Source of the DNA: Methanobrevibacter_A sp964547125
Lineage (GTDB): Archaea; Methanobacteriota; Methanobacteria; Methanobacteriales; Methanobacteriaceae
Assembly: GCA_964547125.1 (NCBI GenBank)
Contig: CAZJLS010000017.1
Location: 1-27,591 of the forward strand
Direction of reading: 5' to 3'
DNA length: 27,591 bases
Part shown: piece by piece, positions 15,579-23,223 of the stretch
How the letters are laid out: every line of letters starts with the position of its first letter
Position numbering within the stretch: the stretch's first letter is position 1
Notes under the pieces: model-generated
Databases searched by the model: none
What the model was told of the DNA's origin: nothing
Seen by the model: the letters and a program-made list of their open reading frames with translations, nothing else
Program-made: the position numbers and the translations under genes

Positions 15579-17030
15579 TTATAAAAATGAGAATGTTATT
15601 GCAGGTATGAATATTACATTATCTTCTTTTTTGATTTTATCTTCATTATTTGATATAATAATACCATATTCAGCACCATAATTTTTTATTGCATTTTTTA
15701 TTTGTCTTTTATCTTTTTTTCCTCTACCTACTTCGATTGGTATTGGTTTTTCAAAATCATTAGATAATATGAAGTCAACATTGCTTTCTTTATTTCCATC
15801 ATTGTATAAATTGAATGAATTAAATTTTTTCAAGGAAAAATTGAATAGAGAGGATGCTATGAAGTTTTCTAATAAAAGTCCTTCGTATTGTTCTATTTTT
15901 TGTATTGTATTTCCTCTTTCTGTGGCTAAAGCATTTTTTATACTGCTTGTTGCAAAGTAATATTTCCATGCTCCCCTATTTCTTTTACTTACTGTTCCAT
16001 AAGGTTCTATATGAAATATTAAATGAGTTTTTTCTAAGATATCCAGAATGTTTTTAATGTTACTTTTAGCTGTGTTAAAATAATTGGATAATTTTGTTTG
16101 TGATGTTTCACCTGAGTTTTGTAATGCTAGAAATCTTATGATTCTATTTGCATTTGTTTGGTTTTCTCTTGTAAAGTTTTTAATGTTCGGCATATCAACA
16201 TAAATAACTTTTTTAGAAATATCAATTAATCTTTTTGAAATATCATTATGGTTTTTTACAAAAATTAATTCTGGGAATCCCCCATATTTTAGATATTTAA
16301 CCCATTCTTTATTTGTATAGTTTTTAGTATTTGTTAATGTGTTTAATGTTTGAAATTCGTATTTAACAGCATCATCGATTTTTCCTGTTAAAATTAAATC
16401 TTCTAATGCATGAGATAAATTATTACATTTTAGATTGTATTTTAATTTGATATATTCCCCATAAGTTAATGGTGTTATTATTTCTTTGTTCAGTCTTCTT
16501 GCAGAATCTGCATTGTATTCAAAATTTAGTGCTGAAGATCCTGTGAAAATCATAAATATGTTTTTATTTCTATCATATAATACTTTTCCAGATATTGCCC
16601 ATTCAGGGTCATAATTTACTTCATCTATTAAAAGGAAGATTTTTTTATCAAGTAATCGTGTTGTTGTTTCATGTGTAGTCTCTAAGAATGTTTCAGTGAG
16701 TTCTCGTATGTTGCATTTAACTAAATTATTTAAATCTTCAAAAGATGTGTATAATATTTGGTTTTGTGGTATTTTTTTCTCATTTAATAAATAGTCATAT
16801 AGTTGATATAGTATTGTTGTTTTTCCTACTCCTCTAATTCCGGGTAGAATATTATATCTATTGAATTCGTATCCTTCAAGGAATTCATCAATATATTTTT
16901 TAAATTTATCTACCTCATCACGAGTGTTTATTTTATTTCCGTTTTTAGTTAGTTGTGAATTTAGTGTTAGAGGCATTTGTGTAATTTCTGCATTAATAAA
17001 TTGTATTATATTATCTTTGTGAGAGATCAT
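15579..17030 (-). CDS. AAA ATPase with winged helix and nuclease-like C-terminus (second copy)
   Basis: The 483-residue protein has a Walker A at 64-72 (GIRGVGKTT), Walker B at 131-137 (IFLLIDE, then VNYD), sensor TGSS from 163 and arginine pair DSARR ending at 179. A winged-helix-like stretch near 310-345 (TKLSNYFNTAKSNIKNIL) is followed by the C-terminal VDFILSN...IPIEVGRGKK core. It aligns with the product of 13159-14601 over its whole length and ends in a near-identical IPAITFSFL-type tail. AGGAAAA precedes the ATG. The promoter TATA (17078-17087) is flanked by two copies of a 16-bp palindrome. Function as an NTPase is clear; the target is unknown. Confidence 0.88.
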   Translation of the reverse strand: MISHKDNIIQFINAEITQMPLTLNSQLTKNGNKINTRDEVDKFKKYIDEFLEGYEFNRYNILPGIRGVGKTTILYQLYDYLLNEKKIPQNQILYTSFEDLNNLVKCNIRELTETFLETTHETTTRLLDKKIFLLIDEVNYDPEWAISGKVLYDRNKNIFMIFTGSSALNFEYNADSARRLNKEIITPLTYGEYIKLKYNLKCNNLSHALEDLILTGKIDDAVKYEFQTLNTLTNTKNYTNKEWVKYLKYGGFPELIFVKNHNDISKRLIDISKKVIYVDMPNIKNFTRENQTNANRIIRFLALQNSGETSQTKLSNYFNTAKSNIKNILDILEKTHLIFHIEPYGTVSKRNRGAWKYYFATSSIKNALATERGNTIQKIEQYEGLLLENFIASSLFNFSLKKFNSFNLYNDGNKESNVDFILSNDFEKPIPIEVGRGKKDKRQIKNAIKNYGAEYGIIISNNEDKIKKEDNVIFIPAITFSFL

Positions 17031-17056
17031 CTTATTTTTTTCCTATTTTTAATATT

Positions 17057-17106
17057 GATTAAATATTTAACCAAACTTATATAAATATTTGATTAAATAT
17101 TTAACC
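17057..17106. promoter_or_regulatory. Twin palindromic operator around the TATA box of the second ATPase gene
   Basis: GATTAAATATTTAACC occurs at 17057-17072 and again at 17091-17106, 34 bases apart, with a perfect TTAAATATTTAA core. Between them on the minus strand lies TTTATATAAG (17078-17087), the likely TATA box. A protein bound to both would block the promoter. The site may also serve the divergent gene at 17205. Confidence 0.6.
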
Positions 17107-17131
17107 AAAAATATGTATGAAAAAACAAATT

Positions 17132-17189
17132 AATGAAATAAAAACCTTAAAAATAATGAAATAAAAAACTTAAAAATAATGAAATAAAA
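17132..17189 (+). repeat. 23-bp tandem repeat before the AAA_14 ATPase gene
   Basis: There are two full units (17132-17154 and 17155-17177, one mismatch) and a partial third unit (17178-17189). Each begins AATGAAATAAAAA and ends TTAAAAAT. It ends 15 bases before the start codon, so it lies in the leader or promoter. Confidence 0.7.
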
Positions 17190-17204
17190 GTAAAGTGAAA
17201 AAAA

Positions 17205-18488
17205 ATGGCAAAATATATGAAACGATATATAGATAAAATTCTAGAAGAAGCATTAGAAAGTATGGGCGCAGTTATAATTGTAGGTCCAAAATGGTGTGGT
17301 AAAACAACAACCGCTTCTCAACAAGCCAACAGCATACTTGAATTGCAAAATCCTGAAAAAACTGATTCATATCTAAAATTAGCAGAAATAAAACCATCAA
17401 AATTACTTGAAGGAAAAACACCTCGTTTAATAGATGAATGGCAAATGGCCCCTAAACTATGGGATGCAGTAAGATACAATGTTGATAAAAAAGAAGGAGA
17501 AGGATTATATATACTAACAGGTTCTACAACAATTGATGAAAGTAAAATAATGCATAGTGGAGTAGGAAGAATCCATAGATTATTAATGAGACCAATGAGC
17601 TTATATGAAAGTGGAGAATCAAATGGTAAAATTTCATTAAGTGATTTGTTTAAAAATCCCAATATGGATATTGATGGAATTGAATCAAATTTATCTTTTG
17701 AAGATTTAATTTTTGCAGCATGTCGTGGTGGATGGCCAGAAAGCCTAAAAAAGAGAACTAAAAAGCAACAATTGTTTATTGCTGAAAGTTATGTTGAAAA
17801 TATATGTGAAAGTGGATATTGGGATAATAATGAAGGAAGAAAAGATCCTGAAAAAATTAGAATAATACTGCAAGAATATGCGCGAAATATATCACAATTA
17901 GTAAAACATAGTAAAATGATTGCAGAAATTAATGAAAACTATGAAGAAATGAGTGATAAAACTTTTTATAATTATTTAAACACACTTAAAAGATTGTTTA
18001 TTATAAAGAATGTTAAATCTTGGGCACCTAATATTCGTGCATCTGCAAGAATTAAGCGTAGAGATAAAAAAGAATTTATTGACCCCTCAATAGCTGTAGC
18101 TACATTAAACTTGAATCCAGAAGAATTATTATTTGATTTGAATACATTTGGTTTTATATTCGAAACATTATGTATACGTGATTTAAGTGTTTATTCTATG
18201 CCTCTTGGCGGAAATATTATGTATTATAATGATGGAACCTTAGAGTCCGATTGTGTGGTACAATTAAAAAATGGAGATTATGCATTAATAGAAATTAAAT
18301 TAGGCGGTAAAGAGGAAGAAAAGACTGCTAAAAATTTGTTAAAACTTGAAAAACTTATTACAGAAAAAAAGAAAAAAGGTAATGTTAAAATTAAAGAACC
18401 TAAATTTTTAGCAATAATAACTGGAGGTGAATTGGCATATACTAGAGATGATGGTGTGAAAGTGATACCAATTGGTTGTCTAAAATAG
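17205..18488 (+). CDS. AAA_14/DUF4143 family ATPase
   Basis: The 427-residue protein has a Walker A at 27-35 (GPKWCGKTT), Walker B at 73-80 (PRLIDEWQ) and the TGST sensor at 105-108, typical of the AAA_14 family. The motif AACRGGWPESL lies near 168-178. The C-terminal DUF4143 domain has LESDCVV...YALIEIKLGG, the E-D-ExK pattern of the PD-(D/E)XK fold. The family is widespread in archaea and bacteria; its biological role is unproven. The ATG is placed by alignment with the paralogue at 26161-27447 (MAKYMKRYID against MVQYLNRYLD). AGTGAAA is a weak ribosome site. It is divergent from the ATPase gene at 15579-17030. Confidence 0.9.
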   Translation: MAKYMKRYIDKILEEALESMGAVIIVGPKWCGKTTTASQQANSILELQNPEKTDSYLKLAEIKPSKLLEGKTPRLIDEWQMAPKLWDAVRYNVDKKEGEGLYILTGSTTIDESKIMHSGVGRIHRLLMRPMSLYESGESNGKISLSDLFKNPNMDIDGIESNLSFEDLIFAACRGGWPESLKKRTKKQQLFIAESYVENICESGYWDNNEGRKDPEKIRIILQEYARNISQLVKHSKMIAEINENYEEMSDKTFYNYLNTLKRLFIIKNVKSWAPNIRASARIKRRDKKEFIDPSIAVATLNLNPEELLFDLNTFGFIFETLCIRDLSVYSMPLGGNIMYYNDGTLESDCVVQLKNGDYALIEIKLGGKEEEKTAKNLLKLEKLITEKKKKGNVKIKEPKFLAIITGGELAYTRDDGVKVIPIGCLK

Positions 18489-18558
18489 AAAATTATCCTA
18501 ATTATGGGAAAATACTATGTTAGATATACCTTAACTCATATAAAAATAATATTCTTTT

Positions 18559-19344
18559 TTATTCATTTTTGTTTTGTATTATAATTTCTTTATTTGACTC
18601 TATTTCTTTCATATTAGTGTCTATCCATAGTTTATTGAAGTTTACATTTTTTAATGCATTATTTTTTATTTGTTTAGAGTCTATTTCTAGTTTTTTATGT
18701 TCTATTGGTTTTATTTTTGTTGGTTTTAAGTTTTTTGTATTTATATTTAATTTTAATTCGTTTTTATTTAGAATTCTTGTGAGTATTCCTGCATTTTCAA
18801 TTTTATTATTTGCTTCACCTATTGCTTTATCTAATTCTTTTATGAAGTAGTCATGTTTTTTTGTTATTTCTTTATTATCATCTTCAATTGTTGTATCTAG
18901 TAATTTTTGGTTGTTTTTATTTGATTCTTCTGCATATTTTAATGTTTCTTCGATTATATTTTCTATAGTGTTTGTATAGTTATCTTTTAGATTCATTAAG
19001 TTTTTGTTTCTGTCATTTATGTGATCTAATAAGTTTAGTAGTTTGGTTCTATTTATTGCATTTGTTGTTTGATTTTCACCTTCTTCTAGGTCTTTGATTT
19101 TTTGTTTTAGTACTGCTATCTCATCATCTTTTTCTTTTAGTATTTTCTTCTGTTCTTCATTGTTGTTATGTATTAAGTTTTCGTAGTCTTCTTTGGTTAG
19201 TATGTATACTTCTTCTTTGTCTTGGAATTCTGAGTATTTACTTAAGTTTATTCTTGCATTTTCTGTTATTGTGTATTCTTCTGGATTGTTGGGTTTTTTT
19301 CTTTTGAGTTGGTATCTTTTTACTGTTGCTTTTTCAGTTTTCAT
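18559..19344 (-). CDS. Long coiled-coil protein of unknown function
   Basis: The 261-residue protein is rich in Lys, Glu and Asn. A basic N-terminus (KATVKRYQLKRKKPNNPEEY) is followed by a short folded region ending VYILTKEDYENL (about 46-57). A coiled coil of about 120 residues begins KKILKEKDDEIAVLKQKIKD. It has no signal peptide or membrane segment. The start ATG is preceded by AAGGGAAAA. It is convergent with the ATPase gene at 17205. Upstream lies the unusual CATATG-rich region 19400-19880. I do not recognise a family; a DNA-organising role next to that array is only a suggestion. Confidence 0.75.
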   Translation of the reverse strand: MKTEKATVKRYQLKRKKPNNPEEYTITENARINLSKYSEFQDKEEVYILTKEDYENLIHNNNEEQKKILKEKDDEIAVLKQKIKDLEEGENQTTNAINRTKLLNLLDHINDRNKNLMNLKDNYTNTIENIIEETLKYAEESNKNNQKLLDTTIEDDNKEITKKHDYFIKELDKAIGEANNKIENAGILTRILNKNELKLNINTKNLKPTKIKPIEHKKLEIDSKQIKNNALKNVNFNKLWIDTNMKEIESNKEIIIQNKNE

Positions 19345-19407
19345 TTTATTTTCCCTTATTTATTTAATAATTATTGGTATTGTATGTTTTTTATCTTATA
19401 TAATACT

Positions 19408-19419
19408 AGTTATATAACT
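19408..19419. promoter_or_regulatory. 12-bp palindrome upstream of the coiled-coil gene
   Basis: AGTTATATAACT is a perfect 12-bp palindrome 64 bases upstream of the coiled-coil gene and contains a TATA-like core. It may be its promoter, an operator, or both. Confidence 0.35.
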
Positions 19420-19632
19420 GTAATATGTTGTTTTTTTGCTGATATATGTTGTATTGTACTTGTTGTATGTTTGTGATATGTTTGTTGTTTTTTGATCTTT
19501 TGTTGTTGTATGATTTTTTTGGTGAGATGTATGTTTTTGAATTTTTGGTTTATGAAAATTTTTGTGTTGTATATTTTGTTGTATGATTTTTTATGATATG
19601 ATTTTTGTGTTGTATGTTAGTGATATGTTTTT

Positions 19633-19849
19633 CATATGTTGTGTGGAATTTTCATATGCATAACATATGTTATCATATGTTGAGTGAAATTGGATTTTTT
19701 AGAGTATGTAACATGTCATATGAAATCATATGTTTAGCTAGAAGAATAGAATTTATGACATATGAAAACATATTGCGAACATATAACTAGTTAATAGTGA
19801 CATATGATAGTAGTATGATTGTCATATATCAAAGAGATATGAACATATG
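19633..19849. repeat. Array of nine CATATG palindromes
   Basis: CATATG starts at 19633, 19653, 19664, 19674, 19717, 19727, 19759, 19801 and 19844, often as TCATATG or ACATATG. Neighbouring copies are 10-11 or about 20 bases apart in three places, that is one or two helical turns. Elsewhere in the window the hexamer is rare. Confidence 0.7.
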
Positions 19850-20530
19850 TTTGTAATATGAAAAGCATACAACAAGTAAAATGTTACTGTACAATTAACT
19901 TTGAAAAAATAAAATAGAGTAATTGATGAAAATGTGAAATTATAATTTAAAATTTGAATCTGGAAACAGAAAATCCAAAAGTATGATCTTCAGTGAATGA
20001 GTGAAAATTGAGTAAAATCTTAGAAAATAAAATATGAAAAAATAGGATAAATAAACTAATAAATATATATTAATAATATACATATATTGTTTTTTATAAT
20101 GCTTGATTAAAAATATTGAAAAAACGATTAAATATATTAAAAGTTACCTTATTTTCTATTGAATTTTGAAAATTTTACCAAAATTTTAATAAAAAATTGG
20201 TAGAAAAAATTGATAATTGCTAAATGCAATTTTTCTAATTTTTCAGTAAAAAATGAAAATTAATATAAAAATATTAAATAAAAAAAATATAAAAAAAATG
20301 ATCTTTAAATTAAAAAATAAATATTGAAAAAAATTTCAAAAAAATAAAAGTATAAAAAAAATAAGAAATTAAAAAGGAAAATTAGAAAAAAATATTTTTT
20401 ATGGAAAAATAGGTAATTTTTTTGTGAAATTTTTCATTGTTTTGAAAAAATATCTGAAATTGTGTATTACTTTTACAATTATTCTCCTAAAATAAAAATA
20501 AAAATTAGAAAAATAAATAAAAAATAATGA

Positions 20531-20595
20531 AAGTAATGTTTAATTAAATATATACTTAACATATGCAAGTATTTATTTAATTAAAAGTATTACTT
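20531..20595. repeat. 65-bp imperfect palindrome
   Basis: The inner arms 20539-20557 and 20567-20585 match at 18 of 19 positions around a 9-base centre holding CATATG. Outer arms extend to AAGTAAT (20531) and ATTACTT (ending 20595). It lies 44 bases past the 3' end of the VapC-type gene. It has no GC-rich stem, so an ordinary terminator is unlikely. Confidence 0.65.
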
Positions 20596-20638
20596 AGTTT
20601 GGTTAAAAGTAGCATAAATATGTGAAAAAAAATAAAAG

Positions 20639-21043
20639 TTAATTTTTAATTTCTATAAAATCACACTTACTAAAGTTTTCATTAAATGTTAGTAAATTTT
20701 TAATTTTATTATGTTCCATTATAGCAATAGTTATACAATCATTATATGATAATTTTGTTTTGAATTTCACATAAAGATCCATTGCAGTATTTTTAAATTC
20801 AGGAACATCATATTCATTTAATATGATAAAATTATCAATAATCATTTGATATGCTTTTTGTGAGATATTTTCGTCCAAATGATTGCCTAATATGCTTATT
20901 ACTTCACCAAGTACAAAGTTTGAGAGATAGCATTCCTTTTCTAGTATTCTTCTATGTGCTATTTTTACTGCTTTTTCATGATTTTCATCATTTTCAAGTA
21001 TTAAACTTATTAGAAATGTGGTGTCTATAAAGTATTGTCCCAT
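20639..21043 (-). CDS. vapC: VapC-type PIN-domain ribonuclease toxin
   Basis: The 134-residue protein has the PIN-domain acidic pattern: D7 (FIDTTFLI), E47 (LGEVISIL) and D102 (LSYNDCITIAIMEHN). The fourth position reads TFNENF, with Asn or Glu in place of the usual Asp. Family members are Mg-dependent RNases held in check by a partner antitoxin. It overlaps the 3' end of an AbrB-like antitoxin frame (21025-21261) by 19 bases, the usual antitoxin-toxin order. The start ATG follows AGAGGTTTATATAA. Confidence 0.85.
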   Translation of the reverse strand: MGQYFIDTTFLISLILENDENHEKAVKIAHRRILEKECYLSNFVLGEVISILGNHLDENISQKAYQMIIDNFIILNEYDVPEFKNTAMDLYVKFKTKLSYNDCITIAIMEHNKIKNLLTFNENFSKCDFIEIKN

Positions 21044-21261
21044 TTATATAAACCTCTTTTTAAGTCATTGCTTTCTACTTTTTCTTTATTTTTACCTATT
21101 CCTATCATTTCATTTACTGTTACTTTTTTCCTAAATTCTATAGTTATTGTTCCATCATCATGGAGAATCCAGTCTACTATATCATCTGGTTCAATGTTAT
21201 GTTCTTTTCTGATAGATGAAGGTATAGTTGTTTGGTTTCCTTGATAAACTTTTGTTTCAAT
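21025..21261 (-). CDS. vapB: AbrB/VapB-type antitoxin, without a standard start codon
   Basis: Translating the minus strand gives IETKVYQGNQTTIPSSIRKE followed by HNIEPDDIVDWIL, a clear AbrB/SpoVT swapped-hairpin domain, then a basic, charged tail ending KWDNTL. The frame has no ATG, GTG or TTG between the upstream stop and this domain. ATT codons lie at 21261, 21270 and 21273, the last two just after a good GGTGAT site (21279-21274). A change of one base at 21259 (ATT to ATG) would give the expected start METKVYQ. Either ATT is used or the gene is silenced. The start given is the ATT next to the conserved domain. Confidence 0.7.
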   Translation of the reverse strand: METKVYQGNQTTIPSSIRKEHNIEPDDIVDWILHDDGTITIEFRKKVTVNEMIGIGKNKEKVESNDLKRGLYKWDNTL

Positions 21262-21362
21262 ATGTAAAATAATATCACCTAGTAAATAATAATTACTATA
21301 AAATTATATATCTACTAATATTTAAATATATAGAAAAAAAGAGCTTTTAGAACTCCAATTTC

Positions 21363-21569
21363 CTATTCTTTTCTCGTCACTTTACTTGTCCCACCACCTA
21401 TTAAACTAAATATAACTAATGCAATTACAATATTTGCTAACCACCAGTTAAGTCCAGTTAAATTTAAATAACCAGTTATAAATGTTGCAATTATCCATGA
21501 ACCTGCAAAAAGTACAATTGAAATTATAAGAACTATTATAAAATAAATTAAAAATCCAAGCCAATTCAT
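21363..21569 (-). CDS. Small protein with two membrane segments
   Basis: The 68-residue protein has hydrophobic stretches at about 5-29 (FLIYFIIVLIISIVLFAG) and 43-60 (WLANIVIALVIFSLIGGG), joined by a short loop, and a basic tail TSKVTRKE. AGGGGAAT overlaps the end of the upstream gene and serves as its ribosome site. It is last of three minus-strand genes. Family unknown; holin-like size is noted but not claimed. Confidence 0.65.
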   Translation of the reverse strand: MNWLGFLIYFIIVLIISIVLFAGSWIIATFITGYLNLTGLNWWLANIVIALVIFSLIGGGTSKVTRKE

Positions 21570-21573
21570 AGTC

Positions 21574-21801
21574 TTATTCCCCTTCTATTTTTATAATTTT
21601 TTCTTTTGGTATTATTTTAATCAAATCTTCACTGAAAAGTTCTTGTAGTTGATTTATAAATTCATTATATAATTTAGAGTTTGAATTTTCTTTTAATTGG
21701 AAATATAATATTATTTTTTCTTGATTTTTTATAGTACAAGTATCTAAATCCTGATTAAATTTAGAGTATATTGCATCTAAATTGAGAAAAATATTATTCA
21801 C
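21574..21801 (-). CDS. Small protein of unknown function
   Basis: The protein has 75 residues if started at GTG 21801, where GGTGA lies five bases upstream; an ATG at 21816 would add MVVRQ and overlap the upstream stop. It is charged, Asn/Lys/Glu-rich, with IILYFQLKENSNSKLYNEF in the middle and a basic C-terminal IIPKEKIIKIEGE. It is translationally coupled to the phage-type gene before it. I do not recognise it. Confidence 0.6.
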   Translation of the reverse strand: MNNIFLNLDAIYSKFNQDLDTCTIKNQEKIILYFQLKENSNSKLYNEFINQLQELFSEDLIKIIPKEKIIKIEGE

Positions 21802-21806
21802 TTGTC

Positions 21807-22178
21807 TCACCACCATGGATTGTATATAAAAATATCATCATTTGTGTTTTCTTCAAGTATTCTTTTTAATTGTTTTTTAGCTTCTTGTAAAATTTCAAAG
21901 TATAATTCATTATATTGTAAGTTTCCAAAGAAGAATCCTGGACGTGTTGGAAGTATTTCTTTTGCCATTTGAGGATTCTTTAAAACAAAATCTATATCTA
22001 AGTATAATGCTTTAAGATCTTTATAACTTAAACCATAATGTCCCAAATTACATATTTCTCCAATTTCTGGATTATTTGATATTATTCGCTTTTCCACCCA
22101 ATAATGTATCATATTGGCTTTTCGTAAATATCCTATTTCTTCTTTTTCTAATTTGTATAAGTACATATCTAAACCCAA
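21807..22178 (-). CDS. Phage-type conserved protein (MGLDMYL...RKANMIHYW)
   Basis: The 123-residue protein starts at TTG 22178, five bases after AGGTGA, giving MGLDMYLYKLEKEEIGYLRK; the alternative GTG at 22187 is part of the ribosome site itself. The GLDMYLY start followed by a Y-x-RKANxIHxW motif (about 18-28) is one I associate with small phage and prophage proteins of unknown function. It ends NPWW, with the TGA overlapping the next gene's region. It is the first gene of a three-gene operon with 21801 and 21569. Confidence 0.7.
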   Translation of the reverse strand: MGLDMYLYKLEKEEIGYLRKANMIHYWVEKRIISNNPEIGEICNLGHYGLSYKDLKALYLDIDFVLKNPQMAKEILPTRPGFFFGNLQYNELYFEILQEAKKQLKRILEENTNDDIFIYNPWW

Positions 22179-22876
22179 ATTAATCACCTTTTTATCTTTT
22201 GGGATTAGATGATATCTAATTTACAATATATAAATCTTATCATCTTTTTTTATTAAATTTAGATATTTTCAAATATTAAATTAAAAAATAGGATACAATA
22301 AAACAAATAAAATTAAGAATCTATCTAAAATATATGAAAAAGTAATACTATTAACTTTAAAAGTACTATAAAATAAGAAAAAATAACTAGCAAATAAAAA
22401 ATACATATTAAAAAATAAAAAATAAGTAAATAAAAAATACATATAAAATAATAAAAACAAGAGATATGCAAAAGTAAGAATATAAACTTAAAAAACCAAA
22501 ATGAGAAAAAATATGCTAAAAAATATAAATAGAGATATATGTAACTTGAACAAAACATAATATTTATCAAAAATAATAAAATCTATAAAAAATTAGTATT
22601 AAAAAACCTAAAAAATTAGTATTAAAAAACCTAAAAAATTAGTATTAAAAAATCAAAAATTAAAGTACTTCCTATTGGATATTTAAGATAAAATTTTATA
22701 AAACATAGACTTTTATTTACTAACTAACCACTTATCTAGATGCATATTACATTAATTGAAATAAAAAAAAGCTTAAAAAATAAAAATAAATTAAGAATAC
22801 TTTTCAAATGCTCTCATTCACTTTATATATCCTAAAAACATAATAAAATATAAAAACAAAGAATAAGGTGATATAA
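22179..22876. other. 700-bp A-rich intergenic region with a 23-bp tandem repeat
   Basis: This is the promoter region for genes leaving in both directions. The middle part (22370-22560) is low-complexity A/T with recurring AAATAAAAAATACATAT words. I see no gene in it; open frames there are low-complexity. Confidence 0.5.
22591..22659. repeat. 23-bp tandem repeat, three copies
   Basis: Units at 22591, 22614 and 22637 each begin AATTAGTATTAAAAAA. The first two are identical over 23 bases and the third differs near its end. Confidence 0.75.
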
Positions 22877-23209
22877 GTGGAATCTAATTCTAAAATAAAA
22901 ACTAAAAATTCGGAAAAAACATACAAGAAAGAAGAAGAAAACTATTTAGATAAAATGAACCGTATAGTGAAGTTCATTGAAACCGACATAGCAGAAAATA
23001 AAAATAATCCATTTACTGGTTATAATTATCTAGAACATATAAGTAATAAAGAAGATTTTTTTGACTGGGAAATTGGTATAACAAACGATGGATCAATTAA
23101 CCTTGAAAATCGTTTCAAATGGCATATGGAATTTATAAAAATGATAATTGATTATGGTGAAAAAACAAACTGTAGTGAAATTATAGAAAAAATAGCATTT
23201 ATGCTATAA
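22877..23209 (+). CDS. Unknown protein, partner of the HEPN-like gene
   Basis: The 110-residue protein starts at GTG, five bases after AAGGTGA. It has a charged N-terminal arm, then FIETDIAENKNNPFTGYNYL, a W-rich centre (DFFDWEIGI; FKWHMEFIKMII) and a helical end. It has no signal peptide or membrane segment. It ends 14 bases before the HEPN-like gene, so the two form an operon; in such cassettes the first gene is often the antidote. No family recognised. Confidence 0.7.
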   Translation: MESNSKIKTKNSEKTYKKEEENYLDKMNRIVKFIETDIAENKNNPFTGYNYLEHISNKEDFFDWEIGITNDGSINLENRFKWHMEFIKMIIDYGEKTNCSEIIEKIAFML

Positions 23210-23223
23210 AAAAAAGAAGGTGT

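Larger units (their letters stand above)
19345..20638. other. 1.3 kb non-coding region with repeats and extreme A/T skew
   Basis: No convincing gene was found. From 19420 to 19630 the plus strand is T/G-rich with TATGTTGT-type words; from 19633 to 19850 it holds nine CATATG; from about 20040 to 20540 it is almost pure A/T with long A runs. It ends in a 65-bp palindrome at 20531-20595. Two distant inverted pairs exist: ACTAGTTATAT (19405-19415) with ATATAACTAGT (19781-19791), and CTTGTTGTATG (19459-19469) with CATACAACAAG (19866-19876). Confidence 0.6.

Noticed and set aside
18569..18850. Plus-strand Phe-rich frame of 93 residues
   Set aside because: It is the antisense of the coiled-coil gene.
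19605..19790. 61-residue frame in the CATATG array
   Set aside because: Its composition follows the repeat words and it lacks a ribosome site and any domain-like pattern.
19400..19880. Known archaeal origin recognition boxes
   Set aside because: I looked for the ORB/mini-ORB type words of Methanobacteriales origins and found none; no Orc1/Cdc6 gene is nearby, so only a general candidate is reported.
22325..22570. 81-residue minus-strand frame that looks like a membrane protein
   Set aside because: It lies in low-complexity A/T DNA; the Phe/Ile/Leu run is what an A-rich plus strand always gives, and no ribosome site is present.
22591..22659. CRISPR-like repeat
   Set aside because: The 23-bp units are directly adjacent with no unique spacers.
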